A stretch of DNA of 64,000 bases, taken from Bactrocera neohumeralis (Eukaryota > Arthropoda > Insecta > Diptera > Tephritidae). Below are positions 36,915 through 49,780 of this stretch, piece after piece. Below the pieces are notes generated by a model. It was not told the DNA's origin, searched no databases, and was given only the letters and a program-made list of their open reading frames with translations. Made by a program: the position numbers and the translations under genes. The stretch covers positions 11,625,401-11,689,400 of the forward strand of contig NC_065921.1 in the NCBI RefSeq assembly GCF_024586455.1, written 5' to 3'. Each line of letters begins with the position of its first letter. Position 1 is the stretch's first letter.

Positions 36915-37445
36915 TTTTTAAACTGCAACGTTCTAGTTGCAAACTAGTCCGAAAGTAAACACTTTTATGTAAGTTGGTAAAAATACTTTTCGTATATTTA
37001 TTGAAACGAAATGGATTAAATAAATTAAAAAAATTATAGCATCTAACTAGTTGCAAACTAGTCCCAACGTAACCTTTTTTGGTTGAGTTAATAAAAGTAA
37101 TTTTTGTTTGAATATTGGCACATAAATTATGCTATTAAATAAAAAAAATTATACCAACTAACTAGTTACAAACTAGTCCGAAAATAACCGCTTCTGATTG
37201 AGTTAATAAAAGCACTTTTTGTATAATTATTGACACAAAAATTATGCTATTTATAATTAAAAATTTTATGGCATCTAACTAGTTGCAAACTAGTTCGAGA
37301 ATAACAACTTTCGTTTGTGTTGATAAAAATACTTTTTGTATAATTATTAGCACAAAAAAATTATATTAAATAAATAAAAAAAATTTTATAGCATCTAACT
37401 AATTGCAAACCAGTACAAAAGTAAGCATTTTCGGTTGAATTAAAA
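36915..37445. repeat. Five-unit tandem array, ~114-120 bp period, palindromic core
   Basis: The core TAGTTGCAAACTAGT or a variant starts at 36934, 37048, 37163, 37280 and 37400, so the period rises slightly from 114 to 120. In the best units the core reads ACTAGTTGCAAACTAGT, a near-perfect inverted repeat (ACTAGTT ... AACTAGT). Between cores each unit has a GTTGAGTTAATAAAAG-like segment and an A/T-rich tail. The outermost units are the most diverged. Confidence 0.85.
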
Positions 37446-38409
37446 AGAATATATATGCATATATACTCATAAAAACTAGAATTATTATTACTAAATATGC
37501 AAACCCATTTAATGCCAACATTTTAGGCCTCACTTATTCTCAATAAGTCTAGTAATAAACAGAGCTGAGTTGTTTATCTGCTGTAAGCAATTATCTATTG
37601 ATTTATTTATTCACTATCTACTAAATTACTTTAATACTTATCATTGCACAATTTACTAAACTTTAGCAGATAACTAACGTAGCAGTCATGCGCAGAGTAA
37701 AATCAAATAAAATAAACGAAAACAAGTCAAGCACTTCATAATGTTATTAATAGCAAAAAGGTAAAAATGAGCAGTTACCTTATCAAAGTTATAGCTACAA
37801 GCGAAAAGTCATATATTTCAAGTAAATAACTGTCTGACTCAACTCAATGTCGTGGCAAATATCAAAACAGTTAACTAAAATAAATAAACTGACTATAAAA
37901 AGTTTAAAAGCACAGAAATCTGCCGACGCAAATTTATTAAAACGGAAAATTTTTAGCTATAAAATTCTTTCATAAAAGTGGGGCCGTTAGCTAACTTTGC
38001 TTTACTGCGCCGAATTTGGAGCAAATTTATCGACGCAATTGCCAGTTAGATAAGATTGGTTCATTTGCTGTTCTAAATTATCAATAGGTTTATGTTACTA
38101 GTTTACACTAGTTCAATATTTTTATTAAAATCCCATTGCACTCAATAAACAGTTATATATTTTTTATCATATTTAATTTATTCGTTTATTTTATATTTGT
38201 GAAACGGACTTGTCGTAACTGAAGTTATCGCATGAACCAATCTATAGCGTATTTACGTCTACGACCTCTAAAATTTTTCATTGCATCGTATTACATACGA
38301 TCGGTGTTTCAACCCTACAAAGCTTACAAAGTAACATAGACCGTAATATTTATTTGGCATACTTGTATATTATTTTTTATGCTTTGGACCTAGGAACTAA
38401 TGACTCGAT
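37446..38409. other. Gene-free stretch
   Basis: No repeats or genes were recognised. 37980-38070 is GC-richer and includes an AGATAAG (GATA-type) word, which on its own proves nothing. Confidence 0.35.
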
Positions 38410-39020
38410 GGACCGAAAAGACCAAAAAGCTTTTACAAAATAAAAGAAAAGGTTGTTAAGAATAAAAACGAAAGACAAAAAAAAAAATTCGATGCAAAAG
38501 CTTTAGATATACCGAATATATATAAAACTTGGAACTAGAAAGACCGAAAAGACCAAAAAACTTTTACAAAATAAAAGAAAAGGTTGTTAAGAGTTCTCTT
38601 AGAAAAGAAGGAACAAAAAAAATTTACACAGCTTTTAAAGCTTTCGCTGGATGTCTAAATGAAATTCAAAGTACACCAGCTATGAACATATATATACTAA
38701 TTAAGAAAAGCTTCAAAAGCATAACAAAGTTTTCGAGCCTTAAAAGCTCATAAAAGCTTCAACTTCAAGTTCCCGACCATATCATTTAGAAGGATCAGAA
38801 AAGCTTACTCTGAGAACTAGGTTCAACTTTACTGTCAATATCAAAAGCTCATAAGAGCTTCAACTTCATTTCTTTACTATACTAATATCTATATTAATAC
38901 CATCAAAAACCAAAAATCTTTGAAAATCACAAAAGTTTAAAGAAAGCTTTAAAAGCTCATAAAAGCTTTAACTTCTAATTCCCTACTATACCATTTAGAA
39001 AGCTCAGAAAAGCAAACCCT
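38410..39020. repeat. Degenerate repeat field rich in AAAGCTT
   Basis: A ~50-base block starting GACCGAAAAGACCAAAAA occurs at 38411 and again at 38542 (period 131) and is nearly identical in both. After it, AAAAGCTCATAAAAGCTTC-like lines recur at 38742, 38843 and 38951. TTTAGAAnGnTCAGAAAAGC appears at two places about 210 bases apart. It forms no plausible protein over its length. Confidence 0.7.
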
Positions 39021-42000
39021 GAGCACTAGATTCCACTTCGCGGTCAACATTCTTCCCCTAGCCTTTTCCACTTAAATGCAAAGACTTTTACAAAAAAATC
39101 AGCACTGACAACTTCATCAGCGCGTGTTTATGATTGCGTCAATAAATATTTGGAGTTACGTTATTCTAATATGTATGTATGTAGATAAACAACAAATAAA
39201 TGTCTGCATGCGTCAAATGGAAGTGAAGTGGGTAATAGAAAGTCATCCTGTGACACAGAAAATCGAGTCAACGCGCAACTTCCACAAGCGTGGCGAGCAC
39301 CAACTGATAACGATCAGCCAAATTGTGTGATTGGCGCAAAAACATTACGAAATATCGAACAGTTTGGGTGGCAGTAAATTAATTGATTTTTATTTGCGTT
39401 ACAAAATAAACAGAAAAAAAACGTTTTTTTTTGCTTAAAATTTAATTTGTTGCTCTGCTTAAAATTTCATTTTTTCTGTTTTGCTTAAATTTTTTTTTGT
39501 ATTGATTAATTTGTCGTAACGACGACATTGAAGCTATCAATTGCGGCGCGAGTTTATTCGCTTTCATTTGTTTGTTTATAGATTTTATTAATATATTTAT
39601 GTTTTTTTTATATATTCAATAATTAATATTTATTGTAATCAATGGTGGCCGCTTGCTGTCTGCGCCTGAGCGCGTTGGGCAATTTGGTTTCGCTGGGGTC
39701 ACTTGCGCCGCTGATAGGCAATGCGTGGCATTGAACGGTAGCGCGTTTGCGGTTTCTGCATAAACGAGCGGTTAGCAAGCTGCTCATTACAAATGAGAGT
39801 TTATATATAAATATTTTTTGTATTTTTTTTTGTTGTTTGAAATAATATTTATTATATGCGCTTTAAGCATTAATTGACATTTATTCGCGATTTATTGCAA
39901 AAGTTTTATGTTTTTTTATTTTTATTTTTATTTTTTTTATTTTTTTTTTATTGTTTAACTTTCTGTGTTACTTAAGGTTATTGATGAATCAGCTTGTGTA
40001 CTTATTTTACACGTTTTTTAAGTGTTTATGGGTGCTGTTGGGGATTTATTACGGCTGCGCGGCTTTTAGTTTGGTCATATTTCAAGTGCAGATCTTTATC
40101 TGGCGTTATATCCGGCATGAGGAACTTGAACTCACCGGAAGATTGCATGCAATTTCTTGCAATTTGCGGTAATTTCATGCGGTTTGTTGTTGTTTGATGC
40201 GATGTGTTGTTATTTCATTTTATTTTTTCGATTTTTTTTATTTCATGCCGCGCATGCTCCCTTAAATGACATTTGTGCGTTAATTTTAGCAAACAACTGG
40301 TTTGATTATCAAACATAAAATGCAATTAAATGCAAAATCCATATTTGGCATATAAAAACGTGGAATATTTTCGCGTTATTTTAGTTAAAAATGTGCGCGC
40401 TTCAATTTTCAATACTCGCAAAGCACTAACAAAGCGTTTAGTTGTAATCCACAGCGCTCTAAGTTGCAAAAGTAAATTATTCAATTATTTTGTTAGCCCA
40501 AATTCCATGCCTGAGCACATGCCATAATAAAAACGACACGCCCTTAACAACAATTACGAGATTCAACAACGAAAGTGTTAATTATTTGACAACACATGAG
40601 CAATGCGTGAAATTCGCATAAAATTATCAAGTCATGCCGCGCGACACGGTCCAAAATGAATTAATTGAGGGGAGGAAAAAACGCAAAAACGAAAAAAGGT
40701 AAAAAAAGGGAACATAAAAGAAAAAAAAACATAACAAAAAAAGTAGCAAAGTTGTCACTAAACTAATTACATATACATAAAAAAAACAACTCTTGGGAGC
40801 TAAAATTCTAAAAATATAATAAAAAAACACAAAAATGTTAACAAAAAATAATAATTATCATAACTGAGCGCGCAGAAGCGCTGAGTAATTTTACAAAAAC
40901 AAATGTGCGGCGCTTATCTACAAGAAACGAAAATTAATATTTTTTTAATAAAAACACCAAAAAAAAAGCTGAAGTGTTGAAAAATGTCTATATAGTATTC
41001 TAAAAATATGCCTGCACATGTGTTCACCTACACGCAAGCGTTCCAAGCGTAGAACACGTTGAGCGCCGTCAATCACGTGAATGAGCGCGCACAGCAGCAA
41101 ATAAAGAGCATAAAATATTTGCTTTAAAATCTATGAAAAAATTCGCACGAGAGCGGTTTTTCTATATTGAAACATTAGTGCGCGCAAAAGCGATATTTTT
41201 ACTAGAGCGGTGAAGAGTGGGCGCGGCGCAATAGGGGCGAATGAAGTCAGTCGTGCCTCCAACACACGAATAACATGTGAAACTCCACGGCGGCGCGTAA
41301 ATAGCAAAAATAAACACGTTTGCTGCCTGCTGTTGTTGTTGCTGCTGCTTATCGTGGCACTATCCAAGAATGTGCGATGAAAATCGGAGCAAACACAACA
41401 AAAAGCAACGAAAATGTGTAGCGCTCGCTGCGAAGCCGCCACGCCGAGATACGAACACAAGCACATTTTTATCGTACACATTTTATAGAGCGAGAGATAA
41501 AGTGAATAAAGAAATAGAGGCATTTTTTGTTGCTCCTCAAATAGGCAAAGTTCGCTTGCGGTCTCATGCGGTTCGCCAGAGAGCGCAATGTTATCTAGTA
41601 ATTGCGTATTCGTGTGCAAAGTTAGTGCATGCAAAATGAAGCGAAAGCAGAAATAACAACAAACATGCACAAGTGCGAGCACATCAAGCACACTGGCGAG
41701 GCGTGAGTGGCACATGGCTAAAAATACACGCAATGCCAGCCAGCCAGCGAACGGCGGCAGCATAGTTTAGGCCAACAGCAGCAACATTCCAACGACGGCG
41801 CGACGAAATTGCACGAGACTTGGCGATCACGTTGGAACTAGACCCACCACAAATACATTAACGCACACATACATGGATATAAGCTTGCTGCATTGCCAAT
41901 AACTAGATTAGTGTGTATTAATCTGCAGTCGCCTAGCTGCCGGCGTACAAAGCGACACATTGTCGGCGAAAAAAAACGAACAGGCCGAAGAGGAAGGTGA

Positions 42001-42529
42001 TCAGCTTCAACCACGGCACGATCACATGCGACGTCATCGCATCACTGAGTCATGAAGACGGGGTTCAAAGGCCTATTTGCCAAGCAGTCAGCCAGCTTGT
42101 AGGCTAATGCGAATGCAAAAATGCGGGGGTTGGCAGTTGAAGCCGGCTGCGAGCGGCGCAACGCCGGAAAACAGGCCACACAGCTATTTACAAAGTTCAA
42201 TTACATACATATGTATGTATGTATGTATGTAAGCAAATTTCAAAATAAATCAGAAACCCACTTGTAGAATTCAATGGAAACGCACCTGTAATTGGGCGGC
42301 ATGCAGTGGTCGTGTTTGCACTTATTTGGTTAGGAACAAACGTGTTTTCCCCATAATAGGCGATGCGATTAATACTACCGATATTTATTGTTGTTTTCGC
42401 TTTGGCTTTCGCGTTGAAAGTATTTTCTAAAACTTGTTTTTGCTCTATTCACGTTTTTTTTTCTTTGCCGCAAGGTCGCAAGTTTTAAGAAGCTGCTCGA
42501 AAAAACACATTTCCACGTATTTTAATACA
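39021..42529. other. Gene-free stretch, partly GC-rich
   Basis: 39640-39770 and 40860-42190 are rich in GCGC, GAGCG and CAGCAG words and may be regulatory or 5'-leader DNA of something unseen. 40140-40260 is a run of TGCAATTT/TGCGGTTT-like words. The longest frame (41131-41763, minus) has no recognisable domain. A CATA/GTATGTA tract lies at 42205-42232. Confidence 0.35.
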
Positions 42530-42930
42530 AGTCTTTATTATAGATTGGAGGTTCTTTTTACGCCAATACAACCATGCCAATGATTAATCCAATTTTCCAT
42601 ATACTTGTTATAAGCCTCGGCCGTGCCCTTCAGTACCTTCAGCGAATTTTAAATTTTCGGTTTCGGCTAATTTTTGGACAGATTCGACGTCATATTTATA
42701 AAACTACGTCTCATCAACAGTTCTTTCGTTAAGCATCTCTTTTGTAATCTCGACTCTTCATCGTCATTTTGCAACAGATCTAGGCCTTTTGGTACAAGTC
42801 TATCATTGGAACGATTCATACTCAAATCATTAACTACAATTTGTTGAGTGAATCCTTGAGAGTTGATAAGAACTTCATTACATGTGTCTGATGCCAACAC
42901 GACGATTTTCAACCACTAAGTCTCATTCAC
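42530..42930 (-). mobile_element. mariner remnant (fifth type)
   Basis: On the minus strand one frame gives DRLVPKGLDLLQNDDEESRL. After a shift comes a KEMLNERTVDET-stop-FYKYDVESVQK segment, corresponding to the mariner GDETW(V/I)Y(E/K)YD region with the first catalytic Asp neighbourhood. The C-terminal WINHWHGCI matches the usual W(K/N)xRWHKCI end. The piece between them, holding the other two Asp residues, is gone. Confidence 0.7.
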
Positions 42931-43039
42931 TTAAATTACAGTTACAGAAAAGTTTTTAATGGTAATTGGTATCTCTAGTACTAAACTATGATATTAAGAT
43001 AGCATTGAAGACTCTAAAGTATCTCCAAAAAAATACAAT

Positions 43040-43810
43040 CTGAGCAAATTCTTAAAGTTTATATGAATTCTGGCGGCTCCTTCTCTGACCATACACCGAC
43101 AAGGGAGTTGAGGGTGGGAAGAAGCCGTTGGAGTGAGCTTCTTTAAGGATGAGCCAAAGCTTGGTGGGAAGGGTTGGTGTCAGAAGCTCTTTATCAACTT
43201 CAACTTCAGACTTCCGGAATCGCAGGAAATTGCAAAGCTGATGAGCTAGCAGGGAAAAGCACCCTAGAATTGCTATCGTTAGAATGGAAGCAGGTCGGTG
43301 CTTCTGTTTCCTCTTATGTTCTACTCCTATATAGCTTAGCTTCGCGGAATCTAGACCAGTGCTGGGCTAATATTGGTACATGCGTAAAAGCCTTTTGCCT
43401 TAAGATCGATCGATAAGATGATCTCTTTACCCGCAGAGAGGCCAGCCTCTCCCTTGTTTGTGGGGCTTTGAACCTATTGGCGTCCTTGCATAAAAGTTGG
43501 GAATCTTACCAGACGCCATCTGCATAAGCTGTATGTAAGGAGGTGAGGTGAAACTCAACACTTCCTTCTTGACTTTTCCGCGTTTGGAACGTCAAGACTT
43601 AAACACTTGAGTGCGCATACCTTCAGACATCCTACCGAACTGGCGGGAGTGGAAATTAAACGCCTGTGCAAATTTGTATTGGCTACTAAACGTTTTACTA
43701 ATTTATAAATTCGAATACGGGAGTTTTTCTTTTCTATAGCTTTACAAAGCACTACATATAGCAGTTCACGTGCGATTTTCGATCAGCCATCTAACCTAAT
43801 TTAACCTAAA
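43040..43810 (+). mobile_element. LINE RNase H and 3' tail
   Basis: The + strand reads SGIAGNCKADELAGKSTLE, then a WASRELNQ-like stretch (LASRNLDQCWANI), then decayed text of the C-terminal zinc-knuckle-like region. The tail ends with ATCAGCCATCTAACC and AATTTAACCTAA at about 43780-43808. The 43560-43800 part is closely similar to 63440-63680, so both are copies of one I/R1/Loa-type LINE family. Confidence 0.8.
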
Positions 43811-45690
43811 AGAGTAGTTATGAGCTTTCTAAGACTACAGATATATCCTAACTAAATATAAAAGAATTTTTTTTTTTCAAAGTTGAAAATCATTAAAGAG
43901 ACATATAATTAGCTTAAAGCCAAATATTTTGGACTCCGCAGATTTTTTTATCCATAAGTGAGCCTCATCTGACGCAAAATACTAAATTTGAATGACACTT
44001 GCGTCACAAGAACGCAATTTTTTCAACCGTTTATTACTTTTTTTACATAACCATATTTTTAATGCACTTTAAATTGCTTACAAAAGCACTGCGGTGCTTT
44101 TCCTAACGCCATTCTGCAAGTCTTTTACTCTTTTCTGAGCCTCTTCGCTGCTTTGTTGCATGTATGCAATACGTAAACAAGTTTCACGCAATTCTTGTGA
44201 AGGAAATGAAAAAAATTGCTAAGAAAGCCAACAAAAACAAACAAAAACAAAAAAGCGCAGAGTCAGCGCTTAAAAAGCCGAAACAACAAACAACCATGGA
44301 GGATTCCCTTGCGGTGTGGTTAACTAGAAGCCAAGTATAGAATGGTGCTTTTCTGCTTATGGCCTGCAGCTAAAAATAGCCAAACGCCAAAGCGCATACC
44401 GACATGCGAACGACATTGTTACGCTGCCAACTTTGGTATGGTTTTATGGCTTTGTAATGTGTGCCTGTGGCATTGTGCTTGCTGACGCAGTGAGAAATTT
44501 GTAATTTAATGGTGTGCGAAGCAGAACAAGAACAGAAGCAACTACAAACGTCAAGTATTGCTAATTATAAACAAAAGCAAAGCATAATTTACCATTATAA
44601 ATTGATATGGCATACAGATTACGATCATTACATTAAAATTATGGTCAACTTGTTCGCTTCGTGGTGGCTATTGTTGTCACTGTTGTTGTAATAATGCGAA
44701 TTCGCGCCATAGGAAAAAATTCCAAATCACTTACGAGCACATTACACATCGTTAATTGACCGCGCTGGGCAGCGTGAGAAAGCAACAACGCGGGCTGACG
44801 CATTTTGTGGAGCGCAAGCGGGAGCGCTACGCTGGCGCTAAATATGGAGCAGCGCACCGCGCTTTGCACATTCATTCAGCATTTAATTACCATTTCAATA
44901 TTAATGCAATTTTGGCAATTTTGAATGAAGCATGCACGGGCGGTGGTTGTGTGTGACTTAGCGCCTGCTGCATGTGCATATGTATGTATGCAAATGTGTG
45001 CACTAATTTATATATTTCCGTTGTGTTATTTTTGTCACACTTCAACGCGCGTGTGTGTGTGGGTGTGTGGGTGTGTATCCACCGCTTTAATGCTTAGCTG
45101 CTTTAATGCCAAAAAGAATTTCAATGAAATTTCACGCGCAACAAAAAAGTGTTTTATAAAAAGTTTTTCTTAATGTCATCTGGAAACACCCTAAATGCAA
45201 ATTTGAACTGGTTGCTTCGTGTTATTCTTAAAAGAATCTGCCAATTTACATAAGTAATTGCGTATAAGTGTTGGCGTATGTACTGGTTACCGTTCTCGTG
45301 GGTGTGGATGCTTTTGTGAAGCTGTAAACAAAATTTTAATGCGTTTTCTCTTGTTTTTGTTGCATATTCTAACACTTAGTATGGAGATCAGCTGATTGCG
45401 GCAGGTGTTACAAATACAGGTGTGGCACAGTAAATCTTCAATTGCTCAATTGCGTGCAAGAAAGTGATATGTCATTAAAACGGTTGCGAAGTGGCAAAAT
45501 TTACCTTGAAATAAAAAAACAACTACAGTGAATGACCTTGGAGTCAAAGTTCGGAAATTACTGTATCTCATTTCAAACACAATAAAACAAAAAAGTTTAC
45601 AAAAACTTGATTTTGATAGGATAACGGATCGGATACTGATAACGTATTCCTTATTTGCAGTTTGGGGGATCGGAAGGAATTCAGAGTACA
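43811..45690. other. Gene-free stretch
   Basis: 44750-45000 is a GC-rich, non-repetitive patch with open frames on both strands that show no family. GT tracts lie at 45050-45080. Nothing else was recognised. Confidence 0.35.
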
Positions 45691-46265
45691 ACACACCTCG
45701 ATAATCGAAGAAAACTTAACCTTGATTTTTGACTGCTTTGTCTTTGTTATTTTAGCCTCGGCTCCTCTTTGCCGCGATATTCGGTCAATTGATCGTCTGT
45801 TTCCGGGTCATAAACATATATCCAAGACTCATTGCTAGTGATAACAGTTTCATGAATTGCTGGTAGTCGCAAAGCATTGTTTCACAGACGTTAAAGCGAC
45901 GCTGTTTTTAGAAAAAACGTAGTAATTTTGGAACCAATCGTGCTTTCACTTTTCTCAGACCTTTCAAACGGTTTTCACGAAGCCTTCCAACGCTGCCAGT
46001 AAGATCTCTGACTGTTAATCGTCGATTCCCAAGCACCAATTTCTTTATTTAATTGAGATCATGATGATCACATCAGTTGCTGTTCATGGCTGTCCTGAAC
46101 GTTGTTCGTAGTCAAAGCGTTTTCGACCCTCTTTGAATAATTTGTACCAACCAAAAATACTTGTTCGCGTCAGATAATTATCACCGAAGGCCTTTTCCAA
46201 TATTGTGAAGGTTTCGGCGCCGGAAATTTGATTCTTTAAGTACTTCAGAAAGTCAACCGTATACT
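45691..46265 (-). mobile_element. mariner remnant (sixth type)
   Basis: The minus strand carries the N-terminal HTH of a mariner: TFTILEKAFGDNYLTRTSIF, then GWYKLFKEGRKRFDYEQRSG. Later, in other frames, LVPKLLRFF and the degenerate remains of a GDESW(V/I)Y(A/G)YDPET motif occur near 45810. At least five stops or shifts interrupt it and the catalytic half is lost. Confidence 0.75.
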
Positions 46266-47094
46266 AAACCATAATGATTATTTTGATGTGTCATTTGGCA
46301 CAGATCTCACAGACAGTCAACCCAACATACATACAATAATAAATACTTCTACGAATAGGTATCTATTCATTCGAAATTTAAATTCAAAAGTCTTACTACT
46401 TTTTGCCCATAGTAGTATTTCAACCTAAAAGTAGGCAACATGAGATAGCACTAAAACAAAAGCAAATAAAACGTTGCCTACAATTAGGCCAATCGTAAAA
46501 AAAACATTATTTCCATTTACCTAAATACTGAACCTAAACGAGTAACAAAATATAAATCCATTTAGATTATGCTTCAAATATATCTAAGTATTAAATTAGC
46601 TATGAAAATATTTAGTAGTCCCTTTAGACATCATCAGATATAAAATTAGATATTAGCAGCTTAAAAGAGATTCTATATATACCTAAATGGTATTTTTGCT
46701 ATCAAAAAACCTTTTCTTCTGTTTATGTTTTATCTCCAAAAGCAATGTTTCTTTAGGCGCAACAAACGTTGTTCTCACTGCACTTTGCAAATATTATTTT
46801 TTTTTTTAATATACTTGGCAAACATTTCTAAAGTGACTCACCTAGAGACTAACAGCCACAACTAATAAACAGAAAATATTAGCTTTCTTAGAAAAATAAA
46901 CAAGCGAACATAAACATATATATATATATACATATATCTACTGCATCTTCAGAATTAAGTTAGATTTTTTGTTAGGATGTCAGTCTTGTAGGCAAGCAAA
47001 TATACTGGAGGCATAATTTTAGATTCCTGTTAATTTTAGATTAGATGCAGACAAATGTTTAGAGGCAGACACAAAATATTTTAAATACTTAAGG
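46266..47094. other. Gene-free stretch
   Basis: AT-rich with no recognised content beyond ATATATACATATAT near 46916-46937. Confidence 0.35.
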
Positions 47095-47640
47095 AAAATG
47101 TGTTCATCGCGGCATAAAGGCAGTTTTTTTTCGTGCTCTCAAAAACAGCTTTAAAATCGACGAAGAGGTGGTGTGCGTCGATCCTCTTTTCACGGGTCTT
47201 TTCCAAGACTTGGCGCATGGTGAATATCTGGTCAGTCTGTTGACGGTGGGCTTTAATATTTTACCCAGTACATTGGGTGGGCTTTCTGTGGAGCATACAT
47301 AAATTCCAATAGTGGGGCATGTTTTCATTCGACCATATTCTGCAAAGAAGCTGAAGCGTGCTCCTTATCACTTCTTCGCCGCCATTTTTGAATGGTTCGG
47401 CCAGCAATACATCAGCTTCCGCCGCTTCGTTGTTCTTCAGACGGGTAATTGCTATTCGAACTTCTTCATTGTCGGGCAATGGAACGTCTGTTCCATCATC
47501 ATCGAATGGCGAATCGGGTTCACCATCTCTTTAACTCTCATTCAGCGGGCAGGAGAAGTGTTCCTTCCATAATTTCAGTATGCTCTGCGCATCGGTCACT
47601 ACATCACCTCTGGGGGTTCTACAATTGCTTTTATAGTTAT
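47095..47640 (-). mobile_element. LINE reverse-transcriptase fragment (RTE-like)
   Basis: From 47635 leftwards the minus strand reads RNPRGDVVTDAQSILKLWKE, then LPDNEEVRIAITRLKNNEA, then FKNGGEEVIRSTLQLLCRIW. After an internal loss comes TDQIFTMRQVLEKTREKRID followed by HHLFVDFKA, the first catalytic Asp block of the polymerase. The segment with (S/N)YRGISLL is missing. The order and motifs fit RTE/Craft-like LINEs, perhaps the same family as 22.1-22.6 kb. Confidence 0.85.
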
Positions 47641-48429
47641 ATAGTATAACTTAAAACTTAATGAAACTACTTTGACTTAGTCATTCAACAAGCATTATTT
47701 TTTAAAAGAAAATCGTTCATAAGAACCTATGGCTTCGAGACAAAATTCTGGGAATCAAAACACAACTTTGTGTGCACGGAAAATAACTCAAAGTGGCAAA
47801 ATGCCTCTCAAATGCCTTTTTAATCTAAATAATAGCATCACAACATGACAGAAAATACCGCAATGCTCACATTTCCAGCATCTGCAGTGGCAGTTGCAGC
47901 CATTTGAGTAACACTTAAGCGAACGCAAATATTTAAAATAAGAATTAAATTTAAATAAAGTCACTAAAACTTAATACCGCATATCAAGACCATAAAACTC
48001 TTTCTTGACATTATCATAGCAGACGTGCGATATTTATCAGTTGACGTTCAACTCCGCTCTCTAGCTGTAAGCGTACTGTCACGTAAAGGACATGACGTGC
48101 TGTCATGACAAAAATAAAAACGGCGCTAAAATAAGAATAAGTCAAAACAGTCATGTATGGATAATTAATAGAAAGACATGCCTTTGGGAATTTCAAAATA
48201 TTTGGCTGCGAGAGCAAAATATTTCCGTGACGACATGGAAGTGAGGTGTATAAATTTTCTACGACGACATAATAATTATCTCAGAAAAAGTTTTGTTTTA
48301 GTAAATGACTGACAAAAATGCTTAAGTGAATTTTTATGGTAATCTTGACAGCGGAGCGTTAATCGCTCATGCTAAGTTTTCGCCCATACTAACTAGTCAC
48401 AGTGTAAATAACAGTAGAAGTGACAAGAA
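47641..48429. other. Gene-free stretch
   Basis: No recognised content. Confidence 0.3.
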
Positions 48430-48590
48430 AAACGTTCACTTCCGGCACAACAAAACAATAATACCCTTCATTGGTGTTTTTCTTTTAGTACAAAAGGGCA
48501 TAAAATAACATTTATCTTGTTTTTGTATGACAGCTATATGCTATAGTGTTCCGATATTGGCGGTTCCGACGAATAAGTGACGTCTCAAAC
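48430..48590 (-). repeat. Family R remnant
   Basis: Reverse-oriented start (ACTTCCGGCACAACAAAAC, AATACCCTTCATTGG) joined after a loss to TATGACAGCTATATGCTATA, then GTTCCGATATTGGCGG. A truncated member of family R. Confidence 0.5.
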
Positions 48591-49640
48591 CCAGCCAAGA
48601 CTCCTTCTCACTTTATCTCGCTCGAAAAGTTTTTTGGCTACCCAGTGGATACTTGGTCTAAGACCGGAAGTTGTGAGCTGCTTGAGCCATATGTGACAGA
48701 ATCGTTTCTGGCCACTCCCAAATAAATGGCGCTTAGAGAACTCTTTTCACTTGCGTGAACCATGTGTCTGTCCACCATAGCTTATCGTTAGCGCTAGAAT
48801 TTTGTACCACAAATAAACTCATAGGTCAATTGGTTACTTTGTAACTAGTTAAGGACTAGTTAGCGATTATCAGCGTATTAAACAACAAAAAATCTTTCAA
48901 TGAAGGACTGCACTTGAGTTTCAATGAATTTATCGGCTAGCACTAGATCTGATTTCGCATTCAAGTGATCAGATTGTTATCACAAAAGTTAATAGTGCCT
49001 TGAGTTTGAGTCATAATCATAACCGAATGCCAGACTTCTCACGTTCTTGCCCTCAAGCAGTTTATGCAAACATAATTTTAGCGGTTTACACATATATATT
49101 TACCAAACTGACTGTTTAACCTGCTCGCTGCGTGCCATTAAGACAGGCTGTCCATCTTAGCCGATCACTTTAGGTACTCAGACACACACACATACACAGG
49201 GGTTTATAGATGAGTGTATGTGATTTAACATTAAAAACACTTATCTAACGCAAATATATTTATCGCTGAAAGAAGCTGCTCACTAATCACCCGTAAGTAA
49301 GTAGGCTTGAGTGATGGCTGCAACAAGAGGCAGGATACACATTTCTGTATGTATGTATGTGTATATATACTTATGAATTTACAAGTGCACAGACAAACGA
49401 ATATGTTATATAAATATGTGTCTCAAGTGCGCTCGTAAGTGTCATTTACCAGAGTAAGCGGCACTGGAGTGAGTGCGCGCACTTACACACATACATATGT
49501 ACTTACGTGCCGACTTGGACATAGATATGTTTGTATAGGTTTTATAGACATTTTGTTTGAATATATATTGATATATATGTATGTATGCTAGATGAAAGTC
49601 AAAACTTTCCTTTAAACGCCGGACACCGTTTGGCTGTCTA
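48591..49640. other. Gene-free stretch upstream of gene A
   Basis: 48590-48790 resembles decayed repeat DNA. Simple repeats of GTATGTATGTATATA occur near 49350 and 49575. No exon was seen. Confidence 0.35.
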
Positions 49641-49641
49641 G

Positions 49642-49676
49642 TCAGTAGCATTTTGTGCACACAGCCAGCGCGACGA
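49642..49676 (+). promoter_or_regulatory. Candidate Inr/DPE promoter of gene A
   Basis: TCAGTA at 49642-49647 (5 of 6 to the fly initiator) with CGACG at +28 to +32, a near match to the downstream promoter element RGWYV. It sits about 125 bases before an ATG that ends in a phase-1 donor. Short motifs like these occur by chance, so the call rests on their combined arrangement. Confidence 0.35.
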
Positions 49677-49767
49677 TATTTCGGCTATACAAATTACATC
49701 CACTCGATCGATCCAGACAAACTATACAAGTGTATTTGGTGGAAGTGCACACTTCACTAGTGTTAAA

Positions 49768-49780
49768 ATGTTTTTCAAAA
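49768..49780 (+). CDS. Candidate proximal first coding exon of gene A (MFFK)
   Basis: ATGTTTTTCAAAA then gtaagcc: four codons and one base, with a TTAAAATG start context and a good donor at 49781. Splicing to 50924 would complete a Thr codon and give MFFKTPIIGTRHIQ. The intron would be 1143 bases, holding a family R repeat. The total protein would then be 481 residues. Exons this short are easy to find by chance, and the two distal candidates compete with it. Confidence 0.4.

Noticed and set aside
41131..41763. 210-residue open frame on the minus strand
   Set aside because: It lies in GC-rich DNA where stops are rare, has no recognisable domain, and its residues look like translated simple words (CACGCG, GCAGCAG). 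No supporting splice or start context was found.
44645..44956. Open frames on both strands in a GC-rich patch
   Set aside because: Mutually overlapping, no domain, no splice context.
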